NCBI RefSeq assembly: GCF_026210795.1
Contig: NC_089440.1
Span: 1 to 64,000, forward strand
Direction: 5' to 3'
DNA from: Rhizophagus irregularis
Lineage: Eukaryota; Glomeromycota; Glomeromycetes; Glomerales; Glomeraceae
DNA length: 64,000 nucleotides
Shown: positions 45,673-56,541 of the stretch, piece after piece
How positions within the stretch are numbered: the stretch's first letter is position 1
How the letters are laid out: each line of letters opens with the position of its first letter
Translations under genes and position numbers: made by a program
The notes under the pieces: model-generated
What the model was told of the DNA's origin: nothing
Seen by the model: the letters and a program-made list of their open reading frames with translations, nothing else
The model's database searches: none

Positions 45673-48600
45673 TCAACGCAAATGGAACTTTCTATTTATA
45701 GGAATAACGGCTAAATATTCCCTGGCATTAGATCGATCCGATTTTTTGTATTTTACAAGTATAAACCAACCTAAAATGTTGTGTATCGGGATTATATTGT
45801 CTCTACTGCTTGGGTAGAAACTATCTTCCCATAATTTGACGTTGCAAGTTTTGACATCATCGTCAATACTGAAATGGAATCGAGATGTCAAATTTGCCAG
45901 TTTGTACCATTTGATGTAAGCCAATTTGTGTGTCAAATTACGGGAAGATAAATGAACGCTATGTTCGAAAAAAAATTGGATTTGACCTAGGTAAATATCA
46001 ACGCTATTCCCATCACGATTAATAAATTTAGCTAAGACGAATGAGCTCTTAATATGTCGTGTTGCAGCAGCAAATCCAAAAGTTTCTGCACAGATTTGAC
46101 ATCTTCCATATCGATTCGCTCTGTTGATAATGATCGTTGAATTGGGTAAATTTTCCGTGAACAGTTTTCTGAATATAGAATCTACATATGTATCCTCGTA
46201 ATATTCGATAAGTAAATCGTAGATTTGTTCCTCAAGATGAATATCTTTGGATTGCGGTGCTAAAAATTTACCCGGAAATTCCTCGCAACCAGTAATTGGT
46301 GACTCCGATATATTTCTGGAATTCATCAAAAATCGATACATTTCATCTGTTAGAAATTCGGAAAGAAAACTGACAGAAGGTCGTTTATCGAGTAATTCGA
46401 GTCCTATTACTTCTGAACTTGAACTATTAATAATATCATTTATTTGCGCTTCGGTCATCAATCGACGCATTAATTCAGATTCGATTTGGCGGTGGCTATT
46501 AGGCAAAGATCCTAATAAATAATTTATTATTAATCTTTGCTAAATAAAATAATATAATTCGAAAAATCGACACAATTAAATTTGAATTACCTAATAAGCC
46601 ATTCATTCGTTCAAAGCTAAAGCACCAGAACGAATACAGAGGTCCGTAATCGTAAGAGCACTTGCATAGATGTAATGATAGGTGGAGGTTTGGCGTTATT
46701 TTTTCTTCGCCATAGCATTCTTCGATCAATTTAATTATCTTTATCAAAAGTTCATGGGCTTCTTTCATATCGTTAATCTCCACAATTCGTCTAACCAAAA
46801 TCATACAAACTCTTACAAAATACGTAAGAATTTTGCGATCTTTACCTGGAAGATGATTCCATAAAGCAACAGTGGCATATATTAGGAAAAAGTTGCGCCA
46901 TTGGTCAGCGGTAAAGTTAGAAAACCCTTCACCACAATGGATTTTACCAGGAATTCGTCCCAAATCTGATGGTACTTTAAATTCGTCCATTTTCTTTTGA
47001 ATTGATTGAAGATCTTTTTCTGTTAATACACCTTCGTCAATCTATATTCGTTTTGTTATCCATTTAGCGATTCCTAGAAAAAGGCAATGCATCGGATCTA
47101 AAACAACAAAACGAATTGGATCAAAATACGGCAGTCTTAATATTTCAGACCACCTTACGCCATTCTTCTTGACGAATCTCTCTCTTTCTGCGTTAGATTT
47201 GCATCGTCGCCATTCTAAAGCCTTTTGACGATGCTCGACTGGATCTTTCATGATAAACCAGTCGCTCATATCCGCCATACCACCAAAATTGCGATTATTG
47301 GCCCTTTTTTCGCATCGATAGCATGATGCAAGGGCAGAGATGTGCCCGCATAATTTTCGAGCTCCAGGAATATCGCACGAAGCAATTATTAATGCTGCTC
47401 GAATATTTTTGCCATTTGGACATTCATAAGTGCGATTAAGAATCACGCCTTCCCAAAGTGATTCTAATTCCGTGATTATTGGTGAAAGGTAATGATTTAC
47501 TCTATGTAATTTAACCTCATTAGGCCCTGGTAATATGCCGAGTATAAGCATATTTTCAGGCTTAAATCGAACATCCCGAGATAGATTACATATTATTGCA
47601 TATATTACACCTGTACTGTAAATCGTTCCTTCGTACGGCTGGAACCAATCCAAATTTATCATTAATCCTAGATGAGTATCAGCCTTGTCCGGTCAGAAAA
47701 AGTTATTTGACCCTTGTTTGTTTGATTCCTTAAGATTTTGCCAAATTTGCCCGTCGTATATGTCTGATAAAACATTATCAATTACTGAACGACGAGTCTA
47801 ATGCCGCAATAATTCTTCAAATCCTGGTTGCTTGAACATACTAGAAAGCTGCTGTTGTATACTCGAGACTGGATAAATTAATTCAGGAACAATTGATATA
47901 CTATTATTTAAAGAAATTTTCTTTCCTAAAGGAGTTTGACATTGCTTTAATCTCTTTGTGGCCGAATTTGGAAATTCGACATGGCTGCATTTCATAATAG
48001 TATTATCATCATTTGATATTATATCCTCTTTTTTGTATAATTTGTGGCATTTTTGGCAAGCTGCAAATTGCGTAAATCGATCGATAAGTCCTAACGCTTT
48101 TCTTAACATATATAATGAATTTGGAAATGATTCGGGATTGATATTTTTACACACTTTCAATATTATTTTAATAAATTGTATTAATTCTTCAATTGCGGTA
48201 TTTGGTATGTTATGACTCGACCTGAACTTCATAATCCATATCAAAATCCCCTTAATTAGTTCATCTGTTGGTAATTCTGAAATATTCGGTGTGTCTGAAA
48301 TATCTGGTATGTCGAACATAGGATGAGAATAATTCTCAAAATTACTTGAAAATTCGTTATCATCATTATTAGGAGAATCTTCTTGTGCCGAAGATTCACT
48401 AGTGTAGATATCATCCGTGTCATATTTAGTTGATTCAGCGACTTGCTCAACTTCAGTAATATGACGAAGTGTGCCTGGTTTTGACCTTTTTTTACGTGGA
48501 AGAAATACATATTGTTGTTCCTCATACGTATCATTATCAGAATATGTATCAATAGATATTGTCGTATCTTGTGGTTCTACTAACGGTATTGTCATATCTT

Positions 48601-48943
48601 GTGGTTCTACTAATGGTATTGTCGTATCTTGTGGTTCTACTAACGATATTGTCGTATTTTGTGGTTCTTCTAATGATATTGTCAAATCAATCAGTTCTAC
48701 TAACTCTTGAGACGTTGGAGCCTTATCGGAATTTAATGGTTCTAAAGAATTCATTTGCTCGTGTCTCTCCTTTGTGCGCGGATCAATCATTTTCCCATTA
48801 CAATTGCTGCAATAGCACAGAACCTTCGATCTTGGTTTTCTGGTCGTAAATTCGGCATAAGTTCGTTCAGAGGTTGAAGAACTCGGATTATTATATTCGT
48901 CCAAGATATTAGCAGCAATGCGTTTACTTCTCCCTTTATTCAT
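45673..48943 (-). pseudogene. TNP2-like CACTA transposase with three in-frame stops
   Basis: DDE-type transposase of CACTA elements. From the likely start at 48943 (MNKGRSKRIAANILDEY): an N-terminal metal-binding motif CYCSNCNGKMIDPRTKERH; acidic repeats of VEPQDTTI; a mid zinc ribbon CQKCHKLY...CSHVEFP...CQTPLG; then the TNP2 core with DNVLSDIYDGQIW, INLDWFQPYEGTIYSTG, ILGILPGPNE, HISALASCYRCEKRA and VLDPMHCLFLGIAKW; then HLSLHLCKCSYDYGPLYSFW and FERMNGLLG. A 79-nt intron (46590-46512) joins a C-terminal exon (46511-45673) with CQICAETFG. The frame is unbroken except for TAG at 47800-47798, TGA at 47695-47693 and TAG at 47044-47042. The two TAGs fall where Trp is plausible and the TGA where Arg is, so all three fit C-to-T transitions. 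Confidence 0.85.
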
Positions 48944-49018
48944 TTTTTGATAAAAGTCAGATATGATAAAGTTGTAATATGTTTTTACGTTGAATAAAAT
49001 TGTAATTATTAATATCAA

Positions 49019-49500
49019 ATTTTTAGTGATATCGAATTTTTAGTAATATTATGATTTTTTATATTCCGTTTTTAAAGTGATATTGATGGTATAATTAAAA
49101 AAACCATACGAAAATTGGACGAAATAGACAAAAAATTGAACGAAAATTGAATAAGTATAGGAATTTAAAAATAAAACATACGTATCACCATACTATTTAA
49201 TTTGATTTAACAGTTTCATTAATTGAAAGTCTAATTTGATGCGAAAGTTTAAGTCTGATTGATGAAAAAGTTTAAGTCTGATTTGATCTGTTTAATTAAT
49301 TGAAAGTCTAATTTGATGCGAAAGTTTAAGTGTAATTGATCGTTGATTGTTGAGAGTCTAATTTGATACAAATGTTTAAGTGTAATTGATCGTTGATTGT
49401 TGAGAGTCTAATTTGATAGTAAAAAATAGATATAAAAGGTGGACCAATTTTCTCGTCCGTACAAAAAATCTCTTTCTTTTTTTTTGAAAAAAAAAACCAA
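49019..49500. promoter_or_regulatory. Bidirectional promoter region with tandem repeats
   Basis: This 0.5-kb gap separates the divergent CACTA genes. From 49200 to 49425 the words GAAAGTCTAATTTGATGCGA, AAGTTTAAGT and ATTGATCGTTGATTGTTGAG form four or five imperfect direct repeats of about 55-60 bp. ATATAAAAGG at 49430-49439 looks like a TATA box for the rightward gene, about 65 bp before its ATG. Confidence 0.55.
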
Positions 49501-49544
49501 TAATGACTCGTAAGAAACCATCAAAACCAAATACTCCTCCATCA

Positions 49545-50035
49545 AATATTGCTGAGTTGTCAACACCAGCACCACAAAATATTGCCACTTCGTCAACACC
49601 AACACCTCCAAATATTGCCACTTCAACACTGGCATTACGATCGTCAGCATCAGCATCACGAAATATTGCCACTTCGTCAACATCAACACCACAAAATATT
49701 GCTTCTTCAACAGCAACACCTCCAAATATTGCCACTTCGTCAACACCAACACCTCCAAATATTGCCACTTCAACACCGGCATCACGATCGTCAGCATCAG
49801 CATCACAAAATATTGCCACTTCAACACCGGCATCACGATCGTCAACATCAGCATCACGAAATATTACCACTTCGTCAACACTAACAACACAAAATATTGC
49901 TTCTTCAACAGCAACAGCTCCAAATATTGCCACTTCGTAAATACCAACACCTCCAAATATTGCCACTTCAACACCGGCATCACAATCGTCAGCATCAGCA
50001 TCACGAAATATTGCTTCTTCAACACGTAATATTAC
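49545..50035 (+). repeat. In-frame repeat in the accessory gene
   Basis: Codons for NIATS, STPTPP and PASRSSASAS recur in frame, about 11 copies of AATATTGCCACTTC-type sequence, probably spread by slippage or unequal exchange. On the minus strand the same DNA gives long open frames, which are by-products. Confidence 0.85.
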
Positions 50036-50274
50036 CACTTCGTCAATACTAACATCACAAAATACTAATACTACAGTTTCTTCATATCCCTTTAAACTCG
50101 TTATTCCGCCAGATATTTCAGCCTCAATAGGTCGAACTCAATCTCAATCTCAACGAAATTTAATGGCTTCGGATATTATTAAAAAATATCCTAATATTAA
50201 TGTACCAAAAAGTTATCGTTCACATCACGAAGAAGGAGCACCAAGAAGTGATCGACCAAGTAATGAAGAAGCGG

Positions 50275-50926
50275 TGTAACCCGAGAAATCAGGATGATCA
50301 CGTGAGCGGATGAATAAAAGACCGAATGGAACAAGGATAAATAATTAACCGATAAAATAATATTTATAGTTTAGTTTAGTTTAGTCACAAGATAGTCATA
50401 TGATAATATATCTTTATTTTCTTATTGTTCTTAAATTTTTATTAGTAGAAAAGTTAGAAGTGGTAGAAATAGTTTTCTTAAAAATGTATAAATATAGGTG
50501 GGATTCGTTAGGAATTCCGCAGTCAGTTTTGACTCAAATTTAATAAAATAAATATTAATTATTAAAAGTTATCTTGAATATGCTCATCATTTGTACGCTT
50601 GAGAATTAATTAATATTATTATTAAGTCCAGAAAAGTAAAGTAAGAGGAGTTATTCTCGTTTTATTGTATGAAATATAAGAAGTTAGGAAAACTCTCGCA
50701 GTTTATAAGAAATAAGATGGTAATATTTGAAAGAATAAATATTACAGGCAGCATAATATTTTGGGAATATTATGAATGAGCAGTAGTATTGAGAATAAAT
50801 ACTACGGATATATGAGAAAGAAAGCGAGAAGTTAAAAGAAAAACAAAATCTAAACCAAGCAAAGTAACGAGAAATAAGTTAAATGAGAAAGATGTGTTTA
50901 TCCACGGGTGGCAGACGTGGGTGACA
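50275..50926 (+). repeat. 5' LTR
   Basis: 652 bp, TGTAACCCGAG...GTGGGTGACA. Contains GATCACGTGA near its start and TATAAATATAGG at about 50486-50497, a possible TATA box. Carries CATCATTTGTACGC where the 3' LTR has CATTGTACGC. Confidence 0.95.
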
Positions 50927-50929
50927 ATT

Positions 50930-50945
50930 TGGTGCATGCTCCGAG
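50930..50945 (+). other. Primer binding site
   Basis: TGGTGCATGCTCCGAG begins three bases after the 5' LTR. TGG complements the CCA tail of a tRNA, and the rest would pair with an acceptor stem ending GCATGCA-CCA. The specific tRNA is not identified. Confidence 0.65.
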
Positions 50946-52410
50946 AAAGGAAATGATCAATGAATAAAAGAAATGGAATATGATCATTCTGACTATCTTC
51001 ATATAGTTAGGTACCTGCGTGGTATTCCTGGAGGATCTGGACTTGAGTATAAAAGAAAGAAAAAGTTATTAAGTGTACAATGAGAAATAAAAGAAGTACA
51101 AGTAATGAAGGATAATCAAAGCGTGTATTGCTTGTGATTAGGAGATTTATCAGGGAAATTATGAAGTTTATTATAAGAAGTTGAAAGAAGTATATGTTAG
51201 TATGAAAAAGGACTAACAAGAAGTATATGAAAAAGGACTAACATGAAATAAAAGAAAATACACTAAACGATGTATAAGCCTGATAAATAAGAAATAGAAG
51301 TTGTTAATGACAAACCTAGAAACTACCATACTTCAATGTGAAGGTAGAGGTAAGCCTAGTATAGGTTACTGGAAGTAAAAGGAGATAATTCTATAAGAAT
51401 TATTGGAGCTAAGTTAGTCACGATAATTGACTATAGAAGAAAATAAGACCGTATTGAGATTTCACGGTAAGAAAGTAAATCTAATAAAAGAAATAATGAA
51501 AAGTTGCGGGTGAACTATAAACCCAAGAGGTTGCGTGGGAACCTTACAAGAAAAACACTAGTGGTTATGTGGGAACCTTTAAAACACTATAAGATTGTAA
51601 GTTGTGGGTTAAGCTGTAATAAACCCTCTAGATTGTAAGTTGCGGGTTAAACTGTAAGAAACCCCCATTATTGTTATTGTACGTTGTGGGTAAAGCGGTG
51701 TTAAACCCTCATATTAATTTATTTTTGAAGAAACTTGCTGGTCAAGTAAGAGAATAATAGAAAAGAAATAGTTGTGTCACCAGGGGCGTTTGTCAACAGA
51801 AATTTTAGTACGTTGATCGCTTAAAAATCTGTGGCTATCCAATTATAATATGAAAATAGCAAATTAAGAGTATATATATAGTTGCCCCTGGGCAGGGACG
51901 ACTGATTAATAAGAAATATATAAATGAATAAGAAAAGGAATAAGAGAAAGTATAAGTCACGTGATGAGGCACAGTAAAATACATATAGACCTCCCCGGTC
52001 TGAGGAGATTGTGGACTTAGATTATTTTCAGAAAAATAAAGTAGGTTACACAAAGCGCAGTAAAGTGACGAAAAGAATAAAATAATACATACCTTGATGC
52101 AGTAGAATAAGAATAAGAAATGCGAAAAATTGAAATTTAAAAGGAAAAGGGGGTGTATTTATAATTTTTGGAGTAACACAGATCACGTGTTAAGAGAAAG
52201 AAAATGAAGGAAAATAGAAGAAAATATAAGTCACATGATAGGGCACAGTAGATGAAATGAAATTAAAAGAAGTATGAGAAGTACATGTAATAAATAAGAA
52301 AAGTATTGATAAATGAAGAAATAAAATATTTGGGATAAGTTATAAAAAGTACGGATTGATATTGTAAAAAGGATAAAAGTGTAATTATATTTTGAAAATA
52401 AAAATAAGGC
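50946..52410. other. Long 5' leader of the retrotransposon
   Basis: About 1.5 kb between primer site and first coding signal. 51500-51715 holds four or five imperfect repeats of AGTTGCGGGTTAAACTGTAA followed by AAACCC, alternating GGGTT and AACCC so that hairpins can form. CCCCTGGGCAGG and CCCCGGTCTGAGGAG near 51890 and 51995 are unusually GC-rich. No ORF of note, so this is a structured leader, perhaps for packaging or internal ribosome entry. Confidence 0.5.
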
Positions 52411-52416
52411 ATTAAG

Positions 52417-52677
52417 ATGGAGATACCAATATTTTATGGCGTAATAGGAGAAAATCCAAAAGAATGGACGAATCAAGTAGAAAAATATCTGTCAAAGATA
52501 GGAATTGAGGACGATAAAAGAATATTTAAGATTGCGAAGACACATTTATTAGGAAATGCGCTACAATGGTTTGAAAATGAAGGAATGTGTATTGCAGATT
52601 GGGATAAAAATGAGATCAAATGGTTGAATTTAAAATTTAGAATAATTGATAGATATTCAAGTGATAATAGAAGCTGA
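52417..52677 (+). CDS. Short Gag-capsid-like ORF upstream of Gag
   Basis: 86 residues. IPIFYGVIGENPKEWTNQVE and the later NALQWFENEG match the pattern of the capsid start in the main Gag (LYYGGDQDPYEWIRDFE, then EAADWYENKQG). It ends at a TGA in RSSDNRS-type sequence after about one third of a capsid. Either it is a truncated second capsid gene captured from a related element, or a small product that could interfere with assembly. The ATG at 52417 sits in AAGATGG, a fair start context. Confidence 0.6.
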   Translation: MEIPIFYGVIGENPKEWTNQVEKYLSKIGIEDDKRIFKIAKTHLLGNALQWFENEGMCIADWDKNEIKWLNLKFRIIDRYSSDNRS

Positions 52678-53154
52678 GTAATCGATTATTATAGAAGTAA
52701 AAGAAAATGAATAATGACGAAATAAAATAATAATAAATAAGAAATTGTGAATATTAAGGGATGAAATAAATATACGAAAAGACGTTAGAAGATAATGGGT
52801 GGAATAAAAGAATATCATAAGAAGAATAATAAGCGTGAAGAAATCAAGCGGTTAAGATGGAAATACAGGAAAAATGTAAATAATAAGAATTTAGAGACAA
52901 ATAGTTGTCCAGAAAGACGTTAAACTAATTAGGAATTGATGAAGTTGGAAGAATATCAAGTTATAAGTAATAGAATACTATGTGATATAAAATATAATAA
53001 AGAAATGTAGTAGAAAGTTGTAAACATGAAAATATAAAAGAAATAAAGATTGAAATGATAAACGAATAAATACTATATGAATAAAAATATAAATAGACGG
53101 GAAATATGAAATGAAATCATTTTGCAAGTAAATAGGTAAATAAAATAAATCAAG

Positions 53155-56100
53155 ATGTCTGAAATATACGATGAATTAGAAGAGATCAAAAATAAACATG
53201 AAATAGAAAAACATAATGAATCGAGGAAGGAATATCAAGTAGATCCTTCATGCCTGAAATGTTATAGTATTGATGAAATAAAGATAGAAGATTGGTTTAA
53301 AAGATTTTGGAAAATTTTTCAAAAAGTAATATTAGAAGCAATGAGTTATAACAGAAATACGTATATGAAATTAATGGAATACATAATACTAACAAGAAAG
53401 GATGGGGAAGAAAATTATCCATCTAGTAAAAAGAAAAGAAATAAAGAATCTGAGAGAATGAGAAAAGAAGGAGAAAAACTGTTGGATGTAGTCGTAAGAT
53501 CAATAAGGTATAGAAATAAACCGGACTACAGAAAAATAGGAATTATATCAGTAATAAAAGTAATATGTGAACATTACATACTGAATGAAGATAATGAACT
53601 TATATTAGATGAACAAACAGAAGAGAATTTATTAGGAAATAGGGAATTGTTAACATATAGATATATTATAGAAGATGATGAATTAGATATGAGATTTGCA
53701 AAATTTGAGGAATGGTTAGAAAAAACAGAACCAATAACCATTAAAAACAAAGGATATAGCACAATGAGATATTTCAAGGAAATATTGCATTTAGAAGAAA
53801 ATATAGTAGAAGAAGAGAATAGAGAGAAAGTCAGAAAGTTTCAGAAAAGTATAACATATCAATGGTGGGATGGAAATAAATACCCGAAACCATGGATAGA
53901 TGACGACATAACAGATAAGATAATAAAGAAAATTGTAGAAGCAAAAGGTTTTGTTGAAGAACAAAGTGATGTAGGAGAACTGGAAAATTCAGATGATTTA
54001 GGAGAATCAAGTTCGAATGAAGGAGATGAACATATAGAAAGAATATACAGAAATTATTGGTTAGAAAATGGTTATGAAATTGATACTGAAGAGATAAGGC
54101 GAATAATAAATTTCAGAGTGGAATATGAAATAATGAAGACTAAAGAATTTATGAGTTTTTACAAAACTATTGAAGAATTAGATGACGAAAGAATAGAAGA
54201 AGAGTTAAGAATATGGCATTATATGTATACGATAGAATGCCCAATGTGCAATAAAATAATATTAAAGAAAGAAGCAATAGAAGCGGTAGAATACAATAAA
54301 GAATTTATAGAAAAGATATGTAAAAGTTGTTATGAAAAAGGACCAGAAAATTTAGAAGACGAGAATAAATCGGATGATGAAACGGAAATAGAGAAAAGAT
54401 TAGAACAGCTAAGAAACTTAATTAAAGTTTTAAAAATTGAAGTTTCTGATGGAGAATTATTAAGATTAATAAGTATGGGATATAGAGATGTTGATATATT
54501 AAGTGCAGACTTTATAAGAAAATTTCAAGAATATAAAAATGAATCAGAAAGGGAAATAAAGAGAATATTGGATGAGTACTTAAGGAAATTCGAGATTGAA
54601 GAAAGTGAAGAAGAAAATGATAATTCAGATGATTCGGAAAAGATTGGAGAGATATTAGATCCAGAAGAATATGAGATTTGGGAAGAAAATTCTGAAGACT
54701 TTGATGAAAATAGAATTGAAAACAATGAGGAAAATATTATAAATACGGAAGATTTTGGCTTAAGTCAAAATTCAGATTCGAATAATTCGTTAAATATTAA
54801 GGATTCTGATATTGAAAATTCTGATACAGAAAGTGAACTATCTGATTATAATTTACAGGATTTATTTCAAGAGAATATATTATTGAATATGGCAGAAAGA
54901 AATCACATCAGAGAAGATTTGAGAACGTTTGGAAATATAATATTAGGACATGATATAGGAAATGATTGGAATGCTTTAGTTCCACCAGCAGATACAATAT
55001 TTGGAAGAATTAATCAAGTTGAAACAAGAGTTGGAAATTTGACAGGACCAGTGAATAGAGCAGCGAAAGTAGGAGATTTACCATTATATTATGGAGGAGA
55101 TCAAGATCCATATGAGTGGATTAGAGATTTTGAGGTTGTTTGGAGCGCAAATGGTTATCAAGAAGGAGCTAATCAAATAGATAAAATAAGAAAAGCAGCA
55201 GCATGTATGCGAGGAGAAGCAGCTGATTGGTATGAAAACAAACAAGGAGATATACAAAGATGGGAGGACAATGGTCATAACCATGGGAATAATGATTTTA
55301 CTAAAATACTGAAGGAACATTATGCAAGCGATGTTAGAAAGAATCAATGGATTAGAGAGTTACAAACGATTAAACAAGAAATGAATGAGAAAGTAGGAGC
55401 ATATGCAAGCAGATTCAGAAAGTTAATAAGAAAAATAGCACCAGGAGTTAATGATTTAGGAGAAATGTATAAAATTAACTATTTTATTCAGGGACTGAAT
55501 CCAGTTATGATATCAAGAGTAATGGAAACAGCACCAGCGACGTTGGATGCAGCTGTTGAAAGAGCTAAAATTATAGAGACAGGAAATCAAATGATGATAC
55601 AAAGTATGATGAATCAAAGTTTGTTAAATCAGAATAATATTCAGAATAATAATATTCAAGATATTAGACAAAACAGTGATAAAAGAAATGAACAAGAAAA
55701 TAAGTTTAACAAACCGTTAAAGGAAGATTATGAGGACGATTTAGTGGAAAAATTAGAGAAAATGAGAATTGCCAAATTGGAAAAACAAGTACGAAATATG
55801 GAAAGGGAGTTGAATAATAATGGGAATAGAAACCAATTGAATCAGAGAAGAAATAATGGAGCACCAATTAATTATGATGAAATAACTTGTTTTAGGTGTA
55901 ATAGAAGAGGTCATTTTGCGACTAGATGTCCATTAGGAAATAATATCAGAAGAAATGAGAGAAGAGTTAATTTAATGGATATAGAAGACCATGAAGAAGA
56001 TTATGACTACGAAAATGAAGAATCAGATGATGATTACGACTATGAAAATAATGAATATGATGATCCACAATTGTATAACTACAATCGTGATTTGTATGAA

Positions 56101-56538
56101 AAAGATAACCCAGTACAAGAAAGAAGGAGAAGTAATAGAATAAATCCTAAACAAGGATGGAAAAATTTTGGAAAGCCAAATTTAGACAAAGAGATTGAGG
56201 AAAGAGGGAAAGAAGAACATAAATATAGAAATAGAAGAGAAGTTCCGATGGAAGAATATGTGGAGGATGAGCAACCAATGTATAATAGACCAATAGGACC
56301 AGACAATACGAATATCCCAAAAAGATATAAATGGAGTAAAAAGAGAGGAGAATATTATGACACAATGGAAGGAATAAATAGATGGAAAGAAGCAGGGGGA
56401 AAACGTAGACCAAGAGAAGATAAAATTATAGGAGTTAAATCAAAAGATCCAGTAGATTATGGAAATCTACTTAATATTGTGGAACAACAAGGAAGAATGA
56501 TAAAGAAAATGATAAGAAAAGGAGATAAAACAGAGTGA
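53155..56538 (+). CDS. Gag polyprotein with long N-terminal extension
   Basis: 1127 residues from ATG 53155 (MSEIYDELEEIKNK). Residues 1 to about 600 are Glu/Lys/Ile-rich and unlike ordinary Gag; they include a CX2C-X23-CX2C pair (C362, C365, C389, C392) that could bind zinc, and a very acidic Asp/Glu/Asn/Ser stretch at about 490-570. The capsid-like domain is at about 635-810 (LYYGGDQDPYEWIRDF, AADWYENKQG, FIQGLNPVMISRVMETAP). A Gln/Asn-rich region and a coiled coil follow, then one CCHC zinc knuckle at 912-925 (CFRCNRRGHFATRC), then a basic and acidic tail. Typical Ty3/gypsy Gags are 300-500 residues, so this is far longer. It stops with TGA at 56536, followed by CTA. Confidence 0.9.
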   Translation: MSEIYDELEEIKNKHEIEKHNESRKEYQVDPSCLKCYSIDEIKIEDWFKRFWKIFQKVILEAMSYNRNTYMKLMEYIILTRKDGEENYPSSKKKRNKESERMRKEGEKLLDVVVRSIRYRNKPDYRKIGIISVIKVICEHYILNEDNELILDEQTEENLLGNRELLTYRYIIEDDELDMRFAKFEEWLEKTEPITIKNKGYSTMRYFKEILHLEENIVEEENREKVRKFQKSITYQWWDGNKYPKPWIDDDITDKIIKKIVEAKGFVEEQSDVGELENSDDLGESSSNEGDEHIERIYRNYWLENGYEIDTEEIRRIINFRVEYEIMKTKEFMSFYKTIEELDDERIEEELRIWHYMYTIECPMCNKIILKKEAIEAVEYNKEFIEKICKSCYEKGPENLEDENKSDDETEIEKRLEQLRNLIKVLKIEVSDGELLRLISMGYRDVDILSADFIRKFQEYKNESEREIKRILDEYLRKFEIEESEEENDNSDDSEKIGEILDPEEYEIWEENSEDFDENRIENNEENIINTEDFGLSQNSDSNNSLNIKDSDIENSDTESELSDYNLQDLFQENILLNMAERNHIREDLRTFGNIILGHDIGNDWNALVPPADTIFGRINQVETRVGNLTGPVNRAAKVGDLPLYYGGDQDPYEWIRDFEVVWSANGYQEGANQIDKIRKAAACMRGEAADWYENKQGDIQRWEDNGHNHGNNDFTKILKEHYASDVRKNQWIRELQTIKQEMNEKVGAYASRFRKLIRKIAPGVNDLGEMYKINYFIQGLNPVMISRVMETAPATLDAAVERAKIIETGNQMMIQSMMNQSLLNQNNIQNNNIQDIRQNSDKRNEQENKFNKPLKEDYEDDLVEKLEKMRIAKLEKQVRNMERELNNNGNRNQLNQRRNNGAPINYDEITCFRCNRRGHFATRCPLGNNIRRNERRVNLMDIEDHEEDYDYENEESDDDYDYENNEYDDPQLYNYNRDLYEKDNPVQERRRSNRINPKQGWKNFGKPNLDKEIEERGKEEHKYRNRREVPMEEYVEDEQPMYNRPIGPDNTNIPKRYKWSKKRGEYYDTMEGINRWKEAGGKRRPREDKIIGVKSKDPVDYGNLLNIVEQQGRMIKKMIRKGDKTE

Positions 56539-56541
56539 CTA
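56536..56541 (+). promoter_or_regulatory. UGA-CUA stop-codon readthrough signal between Gag and protease
   Basis: The Gag stop reads TGA CTA C, and the frame then stays open through CAC TCG GAG GTG AAA into the protease. UGA followed by CUA is the best known leaky-stop context in eukaryotes. The protease frame has no ATG upstream of its catalytic Asp, which would force expression by readthrough. Whether it is leaky in this organism is inference. Confidence 0.75.

Noticed and set aside
49376-50038. Long minus-strand open frames opposite the Thr/Ser-rich repeats
   Set aside because: They arise because the repeat has no stops on the reverse strand; composition is pure repeat and the plus frame fits the gene context.
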